From: Aminivibrio pyruvatiphilus
GTDB lineage: Bacteria; Synergistota; Synergistia; Synergistales; Aminobacteriaceae
Length of the DNA stretch: 36,285 nt
Reading direction: 5' to 3'
NCBI RefSeq assembly: GCF_004366815.1
Contig: NZ_SORI01000023.1
Location: forward strand, 1 to 36,285
The notes below the pieces were generated by a model. That model was not told the origin of the DNA, did no database searches, and worked only from the letters and a program-made list of their open reading frames with translations. Positions 1-7,456 of this stretch are shown here, piece after piece. The position numbers and the translations under genes were made by a program. How positions within the stretch are numbered: the stretch's first letter is position 1; each line of letters begins with the position of its first letter.

Positions 1-105
1 AAGACCTGAAAAACCTGAAAAAGGGTAAGAAAGAAAGGAAACGGGGAAACGAAAACAGTTCATTTCCCCGTCCGGGGAGTTATCCCTTTACTTGAGGGAA
101 CGAAC

Positions 106-118
106 CTGCGGATTTAGG
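106..118 (+). repeat. 13-bp intergenic repeat, copy shared with 22461-22473
   Basis: The 13-mer CTGCGGATTTAGG occurs here and again, identically, as the right arm of the structured element at 22309-22473, where its reverse complement forms the left arm. Just upstream here are two small inverted repeats: CCCCG/CGGGG near 66-78, and TCCCT/AGGGA near 83-98. The other copy also has hairpins in the corresponding place. The window begins too close to tell whether a full element was cut off. Function unknown. Confidence 0.5.
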
Positions 119-160
119 GCGGATACGTTTTATGGATACATTATACGTTTTTCTGCTTTC

Positions 161-216
161 TTGACAGACCCTGCGTGCAGTGGTACCTATATAATCGTCT
201 GTCGACAGTAGACGAT
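161..216 (+). promoter_or_regulatory. gntR promoter region with palindromic operator
   Basis: A perfect TATAAT lies at 190-195. A TTGACA lies at 161-166, but 23 bases away, so the exact -35 is uncertain. Directly downstream, an inverted repeat with arms ATCGTCT (194-200) and AGACGAT (210-216) encloses a GTCGAC core. This palindrome overlaps the -10 and the expected transcription start, as expected for a GntR/FCD autorepressor site. It also means that coding sequence is unlikely to begin at the GTG at 175, upstream of the -10. Confidence 0.6.
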
Positions 217-240
217 AGGTATTGCAGAGGAGGTCTCTCC

Positions 241-927
241 ATTAACAGCATAGCGAACCATCAGTCGCTCGCGAGGGAAGTGGCGGATTTTCTCCGCCGC
301 GAGCTTCTCGTATCAGCGAAATACTCCCAGGGGACCTTTATCCGCGAGGAGGAGCTGGCCAGGGAGCTCAATATCAGCCGGGCCCCGGTGAGAGAGGCCC
401 TGAAGGAGCTTGAGGGACAGGGGCTCGTGCGGTCCATCCCCCGGAAGGGATCCATGGTCCTCGGCTTTTCTCCTGTGGACGTGGAGGAGCTCTATGATAT
501 CCGTTTCGCCCTCGAGACCCAGGTGTTCGAAGTGCTGGTCAGGGACGGGCTTCTTTCCGACGGAGACTACGAACGGATGAACAGCCTTTATCGGGAGCTC
601 CTCGCAGTTGCATCGAGCTCCATGGAGAAAAACGGGAAGGTCCTCGCCTTCAGCAGCATCGACCTTGACTTCCACCTTTTTATTGCGGAGCGCTCCGGGA
701 GGCCCTGGACCATCCGGATTCTCAGGGGCGTGTATTTCCAGCTTCATCAGGCAATGGTGCAGCACCTTGAAAGTGAGGAGGAGCTGGCCTATTCGGCAAG
801 GGAGCATCTGAAGATCATCCAGTCCCTGAAGGAAGGAGATCTTGATGCCTTGCGGGAGAGCAGGCATTACAGCTACTTCCACAGAAGGCTGAGGAAGCGG
901 GAGAAGCTGGAAGCTTACGGCATGTAA
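241..927 (+). CDS. GntR-family transcriptional regulator with FCD ligand domain
   Basis: This is a DNA-binding regulator of the FadR/FCD branch of GntR, about 228 residues. The winged helix-turn-helix covers about residues 9-75, with the recognition segment LARELNISRAPVREAL at 39-54. The all-helical FCD effector domain follows, with the typical DxxFH motif and a later SAREH segment that usually bind a metal or a carboxylate ligand. The start is chosen at ATT 241, because a perfect AGGAGG (228-233) sits 7 bases before it and the helix that opens the domain follows directly. The GTG at 175 lies inside the promoter, and the next in-frame GTG (280) would cut the first helix. It stands 114 bases before a TRAP transporter and probably controls it and the lyase/aldolase genes. 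The ligand is unknown. Confidence 0.85.
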   Translation: MNSIANHQSLAREVADFLRRELLVSAKYSQGTFIREEELARELNISRAPVREALKELEGQGLVRSIPRKGSMVLGFSPVDVEELYDIRFALETQVFEVLVRDGLLSDGDYERMNSLYRELLAVASSSMEKNGKVLAFSSIDLDFHLFIAERSGRPWTIRILRGVYFQLHQAMVQHLESEEELAYSAREHLKIIQSLKEGDLDALRESRHYSYFHRRLRKREKLEAYGM

Positions 928-1041
928 GAGGAAAAGGGAGTGATGTCACAGGGCTTTTTTCAGGGTATTCCCAGTCAGTACCAGCGCAGATTCCGGTTCC
1001 GTTTCGTACCGATGCACACCATACTGAGGAGGAGTGACACT

Positions 1042-2037
1042 ATGTTCAGAAAAACGTTCACTGCAGCAGCGGCAATGGTTCTTGCCCTCGGGCTCTTCTG
1101 CGGCTCCGCGTTCGCAAAGGCCGAGATCAAGCTTTCGAACCAGTTTCCCCCGTCGCACCACGTTTCCAAGGGCCTCATCGTTTTTGCGGAAAAGGTTGCC
1201 GAGCATTCCAAGGGCGAGCTTACGGTGAAGATTTTCGACTCCGCCCAGCTTTTCAAGGATACCGAAATCGTTGAAGCCCTCCAGGACGCCCTTATCGAAG
1301 TCGGCCTGGTACCGGTGAACAAGTGGTCCGGCATGATTCCCGCCGCCGACGTCTTCGAGATGCCTTTCGTCTTTAAGGATCTCGAGTCTCCCAAGAAGTT
1401 CCTTGCAGCCGGCGCCGACAAGATTCTTGACGAAGAGTTCCAGAAGAAGGGCGTCAAGAACCTTTTCTGGGTTGACTACGGCTACATCCAGTTCTTCAAC
1501 AACAAGCACCCCCTGAAAAACCCCGAGGACTTCAAGGGCCTGACCATGAGGACCTTCAGCAGCGGCGACGCCGAGACCCTGAGGGCCCTGGGGGCCGCTC
1601 CCACCGTCATGAGCTCCTCCGAGATGTACATGGCCCTGCAGAGGGGAACCGTGGACGGAGCCACCACCGGCATGCCGGCGGCAGTCTCCCGCAAGGTCCA
1701 CGAGGTCCAGAAGTACATGACCATGGCGAACTACACCACCGCCCAGTTTGTCGTCCAGGGCAACCTTGACTGGTGGAACGGCCTCTCGGCCGAACTCAAG
1801 GAAGCCGTCACCAAGGCCGGTCATGATGCAGAGGAATGGATCCGCGGAGCCATCGCCCAGTCGGAGAATGATGCCGAGAAGGTCATCCGCGACGCCGGAG
1901 TGGAAATCTATTCTCCCACCGCCGAGGAGCGGGAAGCCTTCGTGAAGGCCACCGAATCCGTGCGGAAAACCTTCGCCGAGAAGACCGGTGAAGTCGGCCA
2001 GACCCTTATCGAAATGGCCATCACGGCCTCCAAGTAG
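1042..2037 (+). CDS. TRAP transporter solute-binding protein, DctP family
   Basis: This is the periplasmic binding protein of a tripartite ATP-independent transporter, which captures an organic acid and passes it to DctQM. The 331-residue protein opens with a signal peptide (residues 1-25, cleavage after AFA) and continues as a DctP fold. The conserved segment FKGLTMRTF carries the Arg that normally binds the substrate carboxylate, followed by EMYMALQRGTVDG. The start at 1042 has a GAGGAG site and puts the signal peptide at the terminus; the upstream ATG at 940 would add 34 unlikely residues. dctQ and dctM follow, after a hairpin in the 93-base gap. The substrate cannot be read from sequence; a hydroxy or dicarboxylic acid is likely, given the downstream lyases. 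Confidence 0.92.
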   Translation: MFRKTFTAAAAMVLALGLFCGSAFAKAEIKLSNQFPPSHHVSKGLIVFAEKVAEHSKGELTVKIFDSAQLFKDTEIVEALQDALIEVGLVPVNKWSGMIPAADVFEMPFVFKDLESPKKFLAAGADKILDEEFQKKGVKNLFWVDYGYIQFFNNKHPLKNPEDFKGLTMRTFSSGDAETLRALGAAPTVMSSSEMYMALQRGTVDGATTGMPAAVSRKVHEVQKYMTMANYTTAQFVVQGNLDWWNGLSAELKEAVTKAGHDAEEWIRGAIAQSENDAEKVIRDAGVEIYSPTAEEREAFVKATESVRKTFAEKTGEVGQTLIEMAITASK

Positions 2038-2069
2038 TTTTTTTCTTAAAACGAAAATCCTGTGGTTCC

Positions 2070-2101
2070 GAAGCGGGAGGGGATTCCCTTCCGCTTCTTT
2101 T
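2070..2101 (+). terminator. Intercistronic hairpin between dctP and dctQ
   Basis: A 12-bp stem with one G-T pair has arms at 2070-2081 and 2086-2097, a GATT loop, and TTTT at 2098-2101. It looks like a weak intrinsic terminator or a 3' stabiliser. Either would make binding protein more abundant than the membrane subunits. Confidence 0.6.
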
Positions 2102-2130
2102 CTCAAATACGAGCAAAGGGGCAGTCTTGC

Positions 2131-2646
2131 ATGTTCAAAATCATTCGAAGCGCTGTGGAAAAAGGCAACCTGGTTCTCGGGTACGTCAGCGGTCTCGGCA
2201 TTCTCCTCATGGGGCTCATGCTCTTCTATGAGGTTGTCTGCCGCTATTTTTTCCGGTCCCCCACCATCTGGGCCCAGGAAATGTCCATCTATCTTTTCAT
2301 GTGGACCATGCTCGCCGGCGGGGCCTATACCCTCCAGCAGGGCAAGCACGTCCGGATCGACCTCGTGATCGAGCACCTTTCCATCCGCACCCAGCACTTC
2401 CTGGAGATGGTCACCAGCGTGGCGGGAATGGTCTTCTGCGCGGTCATCACGTGGCAGGCCTACGAGATGATCGTGGCCTCCATCGGCTACAACAAGGTTT
2501 CGGCGACCCTTCTCCGGGTGCCCATGTGGATTCCCCAGATGGCCCTCCTTCTCGGTTTCGCCCTTCTGACCCTCCAGTTCGCCATTATCATCGTCGACCG
2601 TTTTAACTCCGTCTTCGGAAAAAATGAGGAGGGACAGTCATGCTGA
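2131..2646 (+). CDS. TRAP transporter small permease, DctQ family
   Basis: This is the small four-helix membrane subunit of the TRAP importer, 171 residues. Hydrophobic segments occur near residues 12-35, 48-66, 88-110 and 130-152. The motif RSPTIWAQEMSIYLFMWTML is typical of DctQ. The ATG at 2131 is preferred to the one at 2062, because an AAAGGGG site precedes it and the upstream part crosses the intercistronic hairpin. Its end overlaps the start of dctM by 7 bases, so the two are translationally coupled. It bridges the binding protein and the large permease in the cytoplasmic membrane. Confidence 0.9.
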   Translation: MFKIIRSAVEKGNLVLGYVSGLGILLMGLMLFYEVVCRYFFRSPTIWAQEMSIYLFMWTMLAGGAYTLQQGKHVRIDLVIEHLSIRTQHFLEMVTSVAGMVFCAVITWQAYEMIVASIGYNKVSATLLRVPMWIPQMALLLGFALLTLQFAIIIVDRFNSVFGKNEEGQSC

Positions 2647-3920
2647 GCTTTTCCATGGTAGTATTTCTGCTCATCGGCATTCTTTTCATGGGCCTTCCGG
2701 TGGCCTTTTCCCTGGGAGGGACATCCCTGCTGCTCATCGCTCTTTTTGACCTTCCCATGAAAATCGTCGGGGCGACCATCTTCACATCCATGGACAGCTT
2801 CACCATCCTCTCCATCCCCCTCTTTGTCCTTATGAGCCAGATCCTTCTCGACGGGCGGATCGGAGACGACCTCTTCGACGTCATGAACGCCTGGGTGCGC
2901 CATCTTCCCGGAGGGCTTGCCATCGCCACCATCCTTGCATGCGCCTTCTTTGCCGCCATCACGGGTTCCGGGGCCGCCACGGCGGCCACCATCGGCATGG
3001 TGGCCTACCCGGCCATGATCGAACGGGGATATGACAAAAAGTTCACCCTCGGCCTCCTTGCTGCGGGGGGGACCCTGGGAATCCTGATACCGCCGAGCAT
3101 TCCCCTCATCCTCTACGGCGCCATCACGGAGGAATCCGTCGGAAAGCTCTTTATCGCCGGCGTCATTCCCGGACTCGTGCTAACCGCCCTTTTCGTGGTG
3201 TACGCCGTGTACAAGAGCAAACGGGGCGGTTTCACCCCCATGGAGAGAACCTCGTGGAGCGAAAGGATCCGGGTCACCAGGAAGAACTTCTGGGGGATTC
3301 TCCTTCCCTTCATCATCATCGGGGGCATCTATTCAGGAGCCTTCACCCCCACTGAGGCTGCGGCGGTGGGACTGGTGTACGGGCTCTTCATCACCCTGGT
3401 GGTGTACAGGACGCTGAAGCTCAGCGATATTCCCGCCATCTGCCTGCGGTCCCTGACCACGTCCTGCATGATCGCCATCATCATCGCGGGCGCCGTGCTC
3501 TTCGGCAGGGTCATGACCCTGCTGATGATTCCCCAGAAGCTCACGGAGATCATCATCAGCAACAACTTCTCCGTGATGATGTTCATCGTCGCCATGAACG
3601 TCCTGATGATGATTCTGGGGTGCATCCTGGAGACGGTGTCCATCGTCCTGCTCACCATGCCCCTGGTCACTCCCATTCTCCACGCCCTCGGCATCGACCC
3701 GATCTGGTACGCCATCGTGGTGACGGTGAACATGACGCTGGCCCTCATCACGCCTCCTGTGGGCATGAACCTCTACGTCATCAACAGCCTCAGGAAGGAC
3801 ATCAGGATGGGCGAGATCATCTCCGGGGTTTTCCCCTTCCTCGTGATCATGGTGCTCTTCCTCATTCTCGTCATCCTGTTCCCCGGAATGAGCACCTGGC
3901 TTCCCTCGGTCATGCACTGA
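2640..3920 (+). CDS. TRAP transporter large permease, DctM family
   Basis: This is the sodium-driven large permease of the TRAP system, 426 residues and full length for the family. It is hydrophobic throughout with about a dozen membrane segments. It carries the DctM hallmarks: FFAAITGSGAATAATIG near 102-118, the LGILIPPSIPLILYG hairpin region near 144-158, and LITPPVGMNLYV near the end. The start overlaps dctQ, and a GGAGGGA site lies just upstream. A terminator follows at 3949-3983. A second, truncated dctM occurs at 16707-17498. Confidence 0.93.
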   Translation: MLSFSMVVFLLIGILFMGLPVAFSLGGTSLLLIALFDLPMKIVGATIFTSMDSFTILSIPLFVLMSQILLDGRIGDDLFDVMNAWVRHLPGGLAIATILACAFFAAITGSGAATAATIGMVAYPAMIERGYDKKFTLGLLAAGGTLGILIPPSIPLILYGAITEESVGKLFIAGVIPGLVLTALFVVYAVYKSKRGGFTPMERTSWSERIRVTRKNFWGILLPFIIIGGIYSGAFTPTEAAAVGLVYGLFITLVVYRTLKLSDIPAICLRSLTTSCMIAIIIAGAVLFGRVMTLLMIPQKLTEIIISNNFSVMMFIVAMNVLMMILGCILETVSIVLLTMPLVTPILHALGIDPIWYAIVVTVNMTLALITPPVGMNLYVINSLRKDIRMGEIISGVFPFLVIMVLFLILVILFPGMSTWLPSVMH

Positions 3921-3948
3921 GGATCCGGAAAGTTTTCTTTTTTTCTAC

Positions 3949-3983
3949 GCCGGCGGGGGATTTCTTCTCCGTCGGCTTTTTTT
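3949..3983 (+). terminator. Intrinsic terminator after dctM
   Basis: A GC-rich stem (arms near 3949-3959 and 3966-3976, with G-T pairs) is followed by seven T residues. It separates the transporter genes from the lyase gene, whose ribosome site begins only a few bases later. It may therefore act as a partial terminator rather than a full stop. Confidence 0.75.
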
Positions 3984-4001
3984 AACGGAAGGAGACGACC
4001 C

Positions 4002-4919
4002 ATGAAGACGTCAAAACAGCTGAGAAACCTCCTCGAACGGCCCGGTGCCGTCGTCGTTCCAGGGGTGTATGACTCGCTGAGCGCCAGGATCTGCGAGATG
4101 GCCGGTTTCCAAGCGGTGTTCCATTCCGGGTACGGAACGGCGGCCGCAAGACTCGGCCAGCCCGACATCGGCCTGCTGACCCTCACGGAGATGGCAGCCC
4201 AGCTAAAATCCATAACCCGGGCGGTGCGAATTCCCGTCCTGGGTGACTCCGACAACGGATTCGGCAATGCCGTGAACGCCGACCGGGCCGTCCGGGAGTA
4301 TATCTGGGCCGGAGCTGCGGGCCTCTTCATGGAGGACCAGGTCTCTCCCAAGCGATGCGGCCACATGGAGGGCAAGCAGGTGATCTCCCGGGATGAGATG
4401 ATGGGCAAGCTTCGGGCGGCCATCGACGCCAGGAATGAACTTGACCCCGATGTGGTGATAATGTACAGGACGGACGCCATCCATGTCACGGGATTCGAGG
4501 ATGCTCTCTGCCGGGCGAAAGCTGCGGTGGATGCCGGTGTGGACATGGTCTTCGTGGAGGCCCTGGAGACCAGGGAGCAGATGGAGCGGGCCGTGAAGGA
4601 AATCGGCGTGCCCCTCATGCTGAACCTCATCGAGGGCGGAAAGACCCCCCTTGTCCCCGTGAAGGAAGCGGAGGCCATGGGCTTCAAGATGATCGTCCCG
4701 GCCCTGTCGGCCCTGTTCGCCGCTGCGAGGGGCATGTACGAGGTAATGTCGGAAATCCGGAAAGAGGGCGTCTCCGACGGGTATCTCGACCGGCTCTTCA
4801 CCTTCAGGGAATTTGCAGAACTGGTCCGGCTGGACGAAATCCGGGAAATGGAGGAGAAGTACATTCCGCCGAGCGTTCTGGAGAAAAAATACCGGGGAAA
4901 GAAACGGATAGTCGAGTAA
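4002..4919 (+). CDS. Isocitrate lyase/PEP mutase family C-C lyase
   Basis: This is a 305-residue TIM-barrel enzyme of the 2-methylisocitrate lyase / 2,3-dimethylmalate lyase type. Seen in the sequence: SGYG (42-45), the metal-binding pair Asp82/Asp84 in DSDNGFGN, the lyase signature KRCGH (117-121) with catalytic Cys119, and RTDA near 156-159. Intact KRCGH argues for a retro-aldol lyase acting on a substituted malate or isocitrate, rather than the Cys-less oxaloacetate decarboxylases. It sits between a TRAP importer and an HpcH aldolase behind a GntR gene, so it probably degrades the imported acid. No citrate or methylcitrate synthase gene is nearby to support propionate metabolism. The family is certain; the substrate is not. 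Confidence 0.85.
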   Translation: MKTSKQLRNLLERPGAVVVPGVYDSLSARICEMAGFQAVFHSGYGTAAARLGQPDIGLLTLTEMAAQLKSITRAVRIPVLGDSDNGFGNAVNADRAVREYIWAGAAGLFMEDQVSPKRCGHMEGKQVISRDEMMGKLRAAIDARNELDPDVVIMYRTDAIHVTGFEDALCRAKAAVDAGVDMVFVEALETREQMERAVKEIGVPLMLNLIEGGKTPLVPVKEAEAMGFKMIVPALSALFAAARGMYEVMSEIRKEGVSDGYLDRLFTFREFAELVRLDEIREMEEKYIPPSVLEKKYRGKKRIVE

Positions 4920-4994
4920 GTCTGCCCGGGAAACGGAGCGCGGAGTATATAATGGAAAAGCTCTGAGATTATTAGCCCAACGGAGGGATACCAG

Positions 4995-5756
4995 GTGATC
5001 AACCAGCTGAAGCGGAAACTTGCCGGGGGCGGGGTCGTGCTCGGGACCTTCATCACCCTCAACTGCCCCGACCTCGTGGAAATCGCGGGTCTCGCGGGGT
5101 TCGACTACTGCATTATCGACACGGAGCACGGCCCCGGAAACCCGGAGTCCATCCAGCACATGCTCCGGGCCGCGGAACTCCGGGGCATGGCCCCCATCGT
5201 CCGGGTGACCGACACGGCCGCCACCACCATCCTGCGTACCCTCGACGTGGGAGCGGCGGGAATCCAGGTGCCCCAGGTGAACTCACCGGAAACGGCGGAG
5301 TACGTGGTGCGGTCCGCCAAGTATTTCCCCAGGGGCGACCGGGGAGCGTGTCTCACCAGGTCGTCCCGGTACGGCTTCGTTCCCGGCGTGGCGGAGTACT
5401 TCGAGGAAGCCAACCGGGAGACCCTGGTGATCGTCCACTGCGAAAACCGCCAGGGCCTGGAATGTCTGGACGGCATCGCCGCCGTGGACGGGGTGGACGT
5501 TATTTTCGTCGGCCCCTACGACCTCTCCCAGTCATTCGGCATTCCGGGGCAGATTTATCATCCCGTGATGGTTGACGCCGTGGCCTCGGCCCTGGCGGCG
5601 GCGAAGAGGGCGGGGAAGCCCGCGGGGATCTTCGTGGGATCGGTGGAGGAGGCAAAGGCCCGGATCGAACAGGGGTTTTCCTACATCGCCTACAGCACGG
5701 ACAGCCTTGTCTTCGCGGAAGTCTGCAGGAACATCGTCGGCGGGATCAGGGGCTGA
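4995..5756 (+). CDS. HpcH/HpaI family class II aldolase
   Basis: This is a 253-residue metal-dependent aldolase that cleaves 2-keto-4-hydroxy acids to pyruvate and an aldehyde or semialdehyde. Family landmarks match the HpaI layout closely: Asp42-Thr-Glu-His45 (catalytic His), Arg70 in IVRV, the metal ligand Glu150 in HCENRQG, and Asp176 in VGPYDLS. The GTG start has GGAGGG seven bases upstream. It follows the lyase gene by 75 bases and ends at a bidirectional terminator. Close relatives include HpaI (4-hydroxy-2-oxoheptanedioate) and GarL (2-dehydro-3-deoxyglucarate); sequence alone does not choose between them. Confidence 0.87.
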   Translation: MINQLKRKLAGGGVVLGTFITLNCPDLVEIAGLAGFDYCIIDTEHGPGNPESIQHMLRAAELRGMAPIVRVTDTAATTILRTLDVGAAGIQVPQVNSPETAEYVVRSAKYFPRGDRGACLTRSSRYGFVPGVAEYFEEANRETLVIVHCENRQGLECLDGIAAVDGVDVIFVGPYDLSQSFGIPGQIYHPVMVDAVASALAAAKRAGKPAGIFVGSVEEAKARIEQGFSYIAYSTDSLVFAEVCRNIVGGIRG

Positions 5757-5773
5757 CGGATACAAAGAAAAAA

Positions 5774-5806
5774 GCCCGGTGCGGGAATTCCGTACCGGGC
5801 TTTTTT
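5774..5806. terminator. Bidirectional terminator
   Basis: A near-perfect hairpin (GCCCGGT/ACCGGGC arms around GGAATTCC, 5774-5800) has an A-run before it and six T residues after it. It can stop the aldolase transcript on one strand and the leu operon on the other. Confidence 0.9.
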
Positions 5807-5808
5807 CG

Positions 5809-6942
5809 TCACTGGATCCGCTTCAGAATGGCCTCTCCCACGGCGCGGGTTGTCCCCTGTCCGCCGAATTCCACGGGAAGATCTCCGGGAGCCGATTCCG
5901 CGAGGAATGCTGTGAGGCTGTCCTCCACCGCTTTCGCGGCTGTCCTTTCCCCGATATGCTCCAGAAGGAGGGCACCGGTGAGAATGGCGGCTATGGGGTT
6001 TGCCTTTCCCGTCCCGGCGATGTCGGGGGCGGACCCGTGGATGGGCTCGAACATGGACAGTCCGTCGCCGATGTCGGCGCCGGCGGCCACTCCGAGTCCT
6101 CCCGCCAGCCCGGCAAGGAGGTCGCTCACGATGTCGCCGAACATGTTGGGGGCCACCACCACCCCGTAGAGGTCAGGGGTGCGCACAAGGTGGTAGCACA
6201 TGGCATCCACGTTCACTATGCCGAGCCCCATGCCGTGGCGGGCCGCCTCGTCCTGTGCGATGTCCTCCCAGAATCCGTAGATCTGGGGAAGGGCGTTCGA
6301 TTTCGATGCCAGGGTGATTTTGTCCTCGCCCCGGGCCTTCGCCGCCCGGCATCCGTAGGCAACCACCCTGCGGACGGCCGGCTCGGAGGCCACGCCGAGC
6401 TGGAAGGCTCCTTCCACGCCTCCGGAAAAGCTTCCCCTGAGAGTTCCTTCGAGGGAATACAGCCCCCGTTTCGTGTCAAGGCTGAAGTCAGCCGATCCCT
6501 TTTCCGTCCTGCTGCCGATGCCGATGTAGAAATCTTCCGTGTTCTCCCGGACGACGAGGGTATCCAGATCCTTTCCTCCCTTCGGTGCCACGGGGAGGGG
6601 AACCCGGGGATAGCTTTTTGCGGGCCGGAGGTTCACGTACTGGTCGAAGTGGAATCGGATGGTGAGGAGTATTCCCCGTTCGAGGATTCCCGGCTTGACC
6701 CGGGGATCTCCCACCGCACCAAGGAGCAGTGCATCCATGGACCCCATTTCCTCCACTGCGGAGGCAGGCAGGATTTCTCCTGTCTTCAGGTAATGGTCGG
6801 CGCCGAAGGGGTAGTCAGCCCAGGTCAGGGAGAATCCGTGCTTCCGGCCCGCCGCTTCGAGGATCCGGGATGTTTCGCCGATGACCTCGGGGCCGATGCC
6901 ATCCCCCGGAATCCTGGCCACCACGTAGTTCTTTCCGGTCAT
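5809..6942 (-). CDS. leuB: 3-isopropylmalate dehydrogenase family enzyme (LeuB-like)
   Basis: This is an NAD-dependent beta-decarboxylating dehydrogenase of 377 residues, the last gene of the leu operon. In leucine synthesis it oxidises 3-isopropylmalate to 2-ketoisocaproate. Seen: GDGIGPEV (13-20), the substrate-binding Arg96, FDQYVNLRP (99-107), RENTEDFYIG (132-141), and the C-terminal EPIHGSAPDIAG cofactor motif. The segments FDQYVNLRP and RENTE resemble tartrate/D-malate dehydrogenases and isocitrate-type members more than classical LeuB (which has RELTGG). Its job is therefore inferred mainly from the operon. The start overlaps the leuD stop as ATGA. Confidence 0.82.
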   Translation of the reverse strand: MTGKNYVVARIPGDGIGPEVIGETSRILEAAGRKHGFSLTWADYPFGADHYLKTGEILPASAVEEMGSMDALLLGAVGDPRVKPGILERGILLTIRFHFDQYVNLRPAKSYPRVPLPVAPKGGKDLDTLVVRENTEDFYIGIGSRTEKGSADFSLDTKRGLYSLEGTLRGSFSGGVEGAFQLGVASEPAVRRVVAYGCRAAKARGEDKITLASKSNALPQIYGFWEDIAQDEAARHGMGLGIVNVDAMCYHLVRTPDLYGVVVAPNMFGDIVSDLLAGLAGGLGVAAGADIGDGLSMFEPIHGSAPDIAGTGKANPIAAILTGALLLEHIGERTAAKAVEDSLTAFLAESAPGDLPVEFGGQGTTRAVGEAILKRIQ

Positions 6943-7454
6943 GCGCCCTTCCTCCGTTCTTCGAGCCGCCTGCGGGCGTAGGGGATGAGTCCGCCTGCGC
7001 TGATGAGCTCCTGGAGGAAGGGGGCAAAGGGCGCCACCCGGAAGGTCATTCCCTTTGTCCGGTTCTCGATGGTTCCGGCGATGGGGTCCACGGCCACTTC
7101 GTCCCCGGTCTCGATGGAAGCGGCGGCTTCGGGGCACTCGAAGATGGGAAGCCCCACGTTGATGGCGTTCCGGTAAAAGATCCGGGCGAAGGAGGCCGCG
7201 ATGACGCAGCTGCACCCGGCGCCCTTGATGGCGATGGGGGCATGTTCCCTGGAGGAGCCGCATCCGAAATTTTCGCCGGCGACGATCATGTCGCCCCTGG
7301 ACATGTTGCGGACAAAGTCCTTGTCGATGTCCTCCATGCAGTATTTCCCCAGCACGGCCTCGTCGCTGGAGACGAGGTAGCGGGCGGGAATGATCACGTC
7401 CGTGTCGATATGGTCGCCGTATTTCCACGCTTTTCCGGAAAAAGAGTTCGTCAT
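6939..7454 (-). CDS. leuD: 3-isopropylmalate dehydratase small subunit
   Basis: This is the small (swivel) subunit of isopropylmalate isomerase, 171 residues, the compact archaeal-type length. It opens with DHIDTDVIIPARYL and has the GENFGCGSSREHAP active-site segment near 60-73. In the specificity loop the residues are YLVSS. The Val replaces the Arg found in homoaconitase small subunits, which fits isopropylmalate rather than homocitrate-type substrates. It lies 2 bases after leuC and overlaps leuB by 4 bases, so the three are tightly coupled. Confidence 0.92.
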   Translation of the reverse strand: MTNSFSGKAWKYGDHIDTDVIIPARYLVSSDEAVLGKYCMEDIDKDFVRNMSRGDMIVAGENFGCGSSREHAPIAIKGAGCSCVIAASFARIFYRNAINVGLPIFECPEAAASIETGDEVAVDPIAGTIENRTKGMTFRVAPFAPFLQELISAGGLIPYARRRLEERRKGA

Positions 7455-7456
7455 GG

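Noticed and set aside
161..195. TTGACA/TATAAT as a standard promoter for gntR
   Set aside because: The spacing is 23 bases, too long for a normal sigma-70 promoter. The -10 is accepted, but the -35 is left open.
940..1041. Upstream extension of the dctP frame from an ATG at 940
   Set aside because: It would bury the signal peptide behind 34 residues, and the ATG at 1042 has a better ribosome site.
946..2397. Long minus-strand open frame opposite dctP and dctQ
   Set aside because: It is a shadow of GC-rich codon usage: no recognisable protein, His/Gly/Leu-rich composition, and it spans two well-supported genes.
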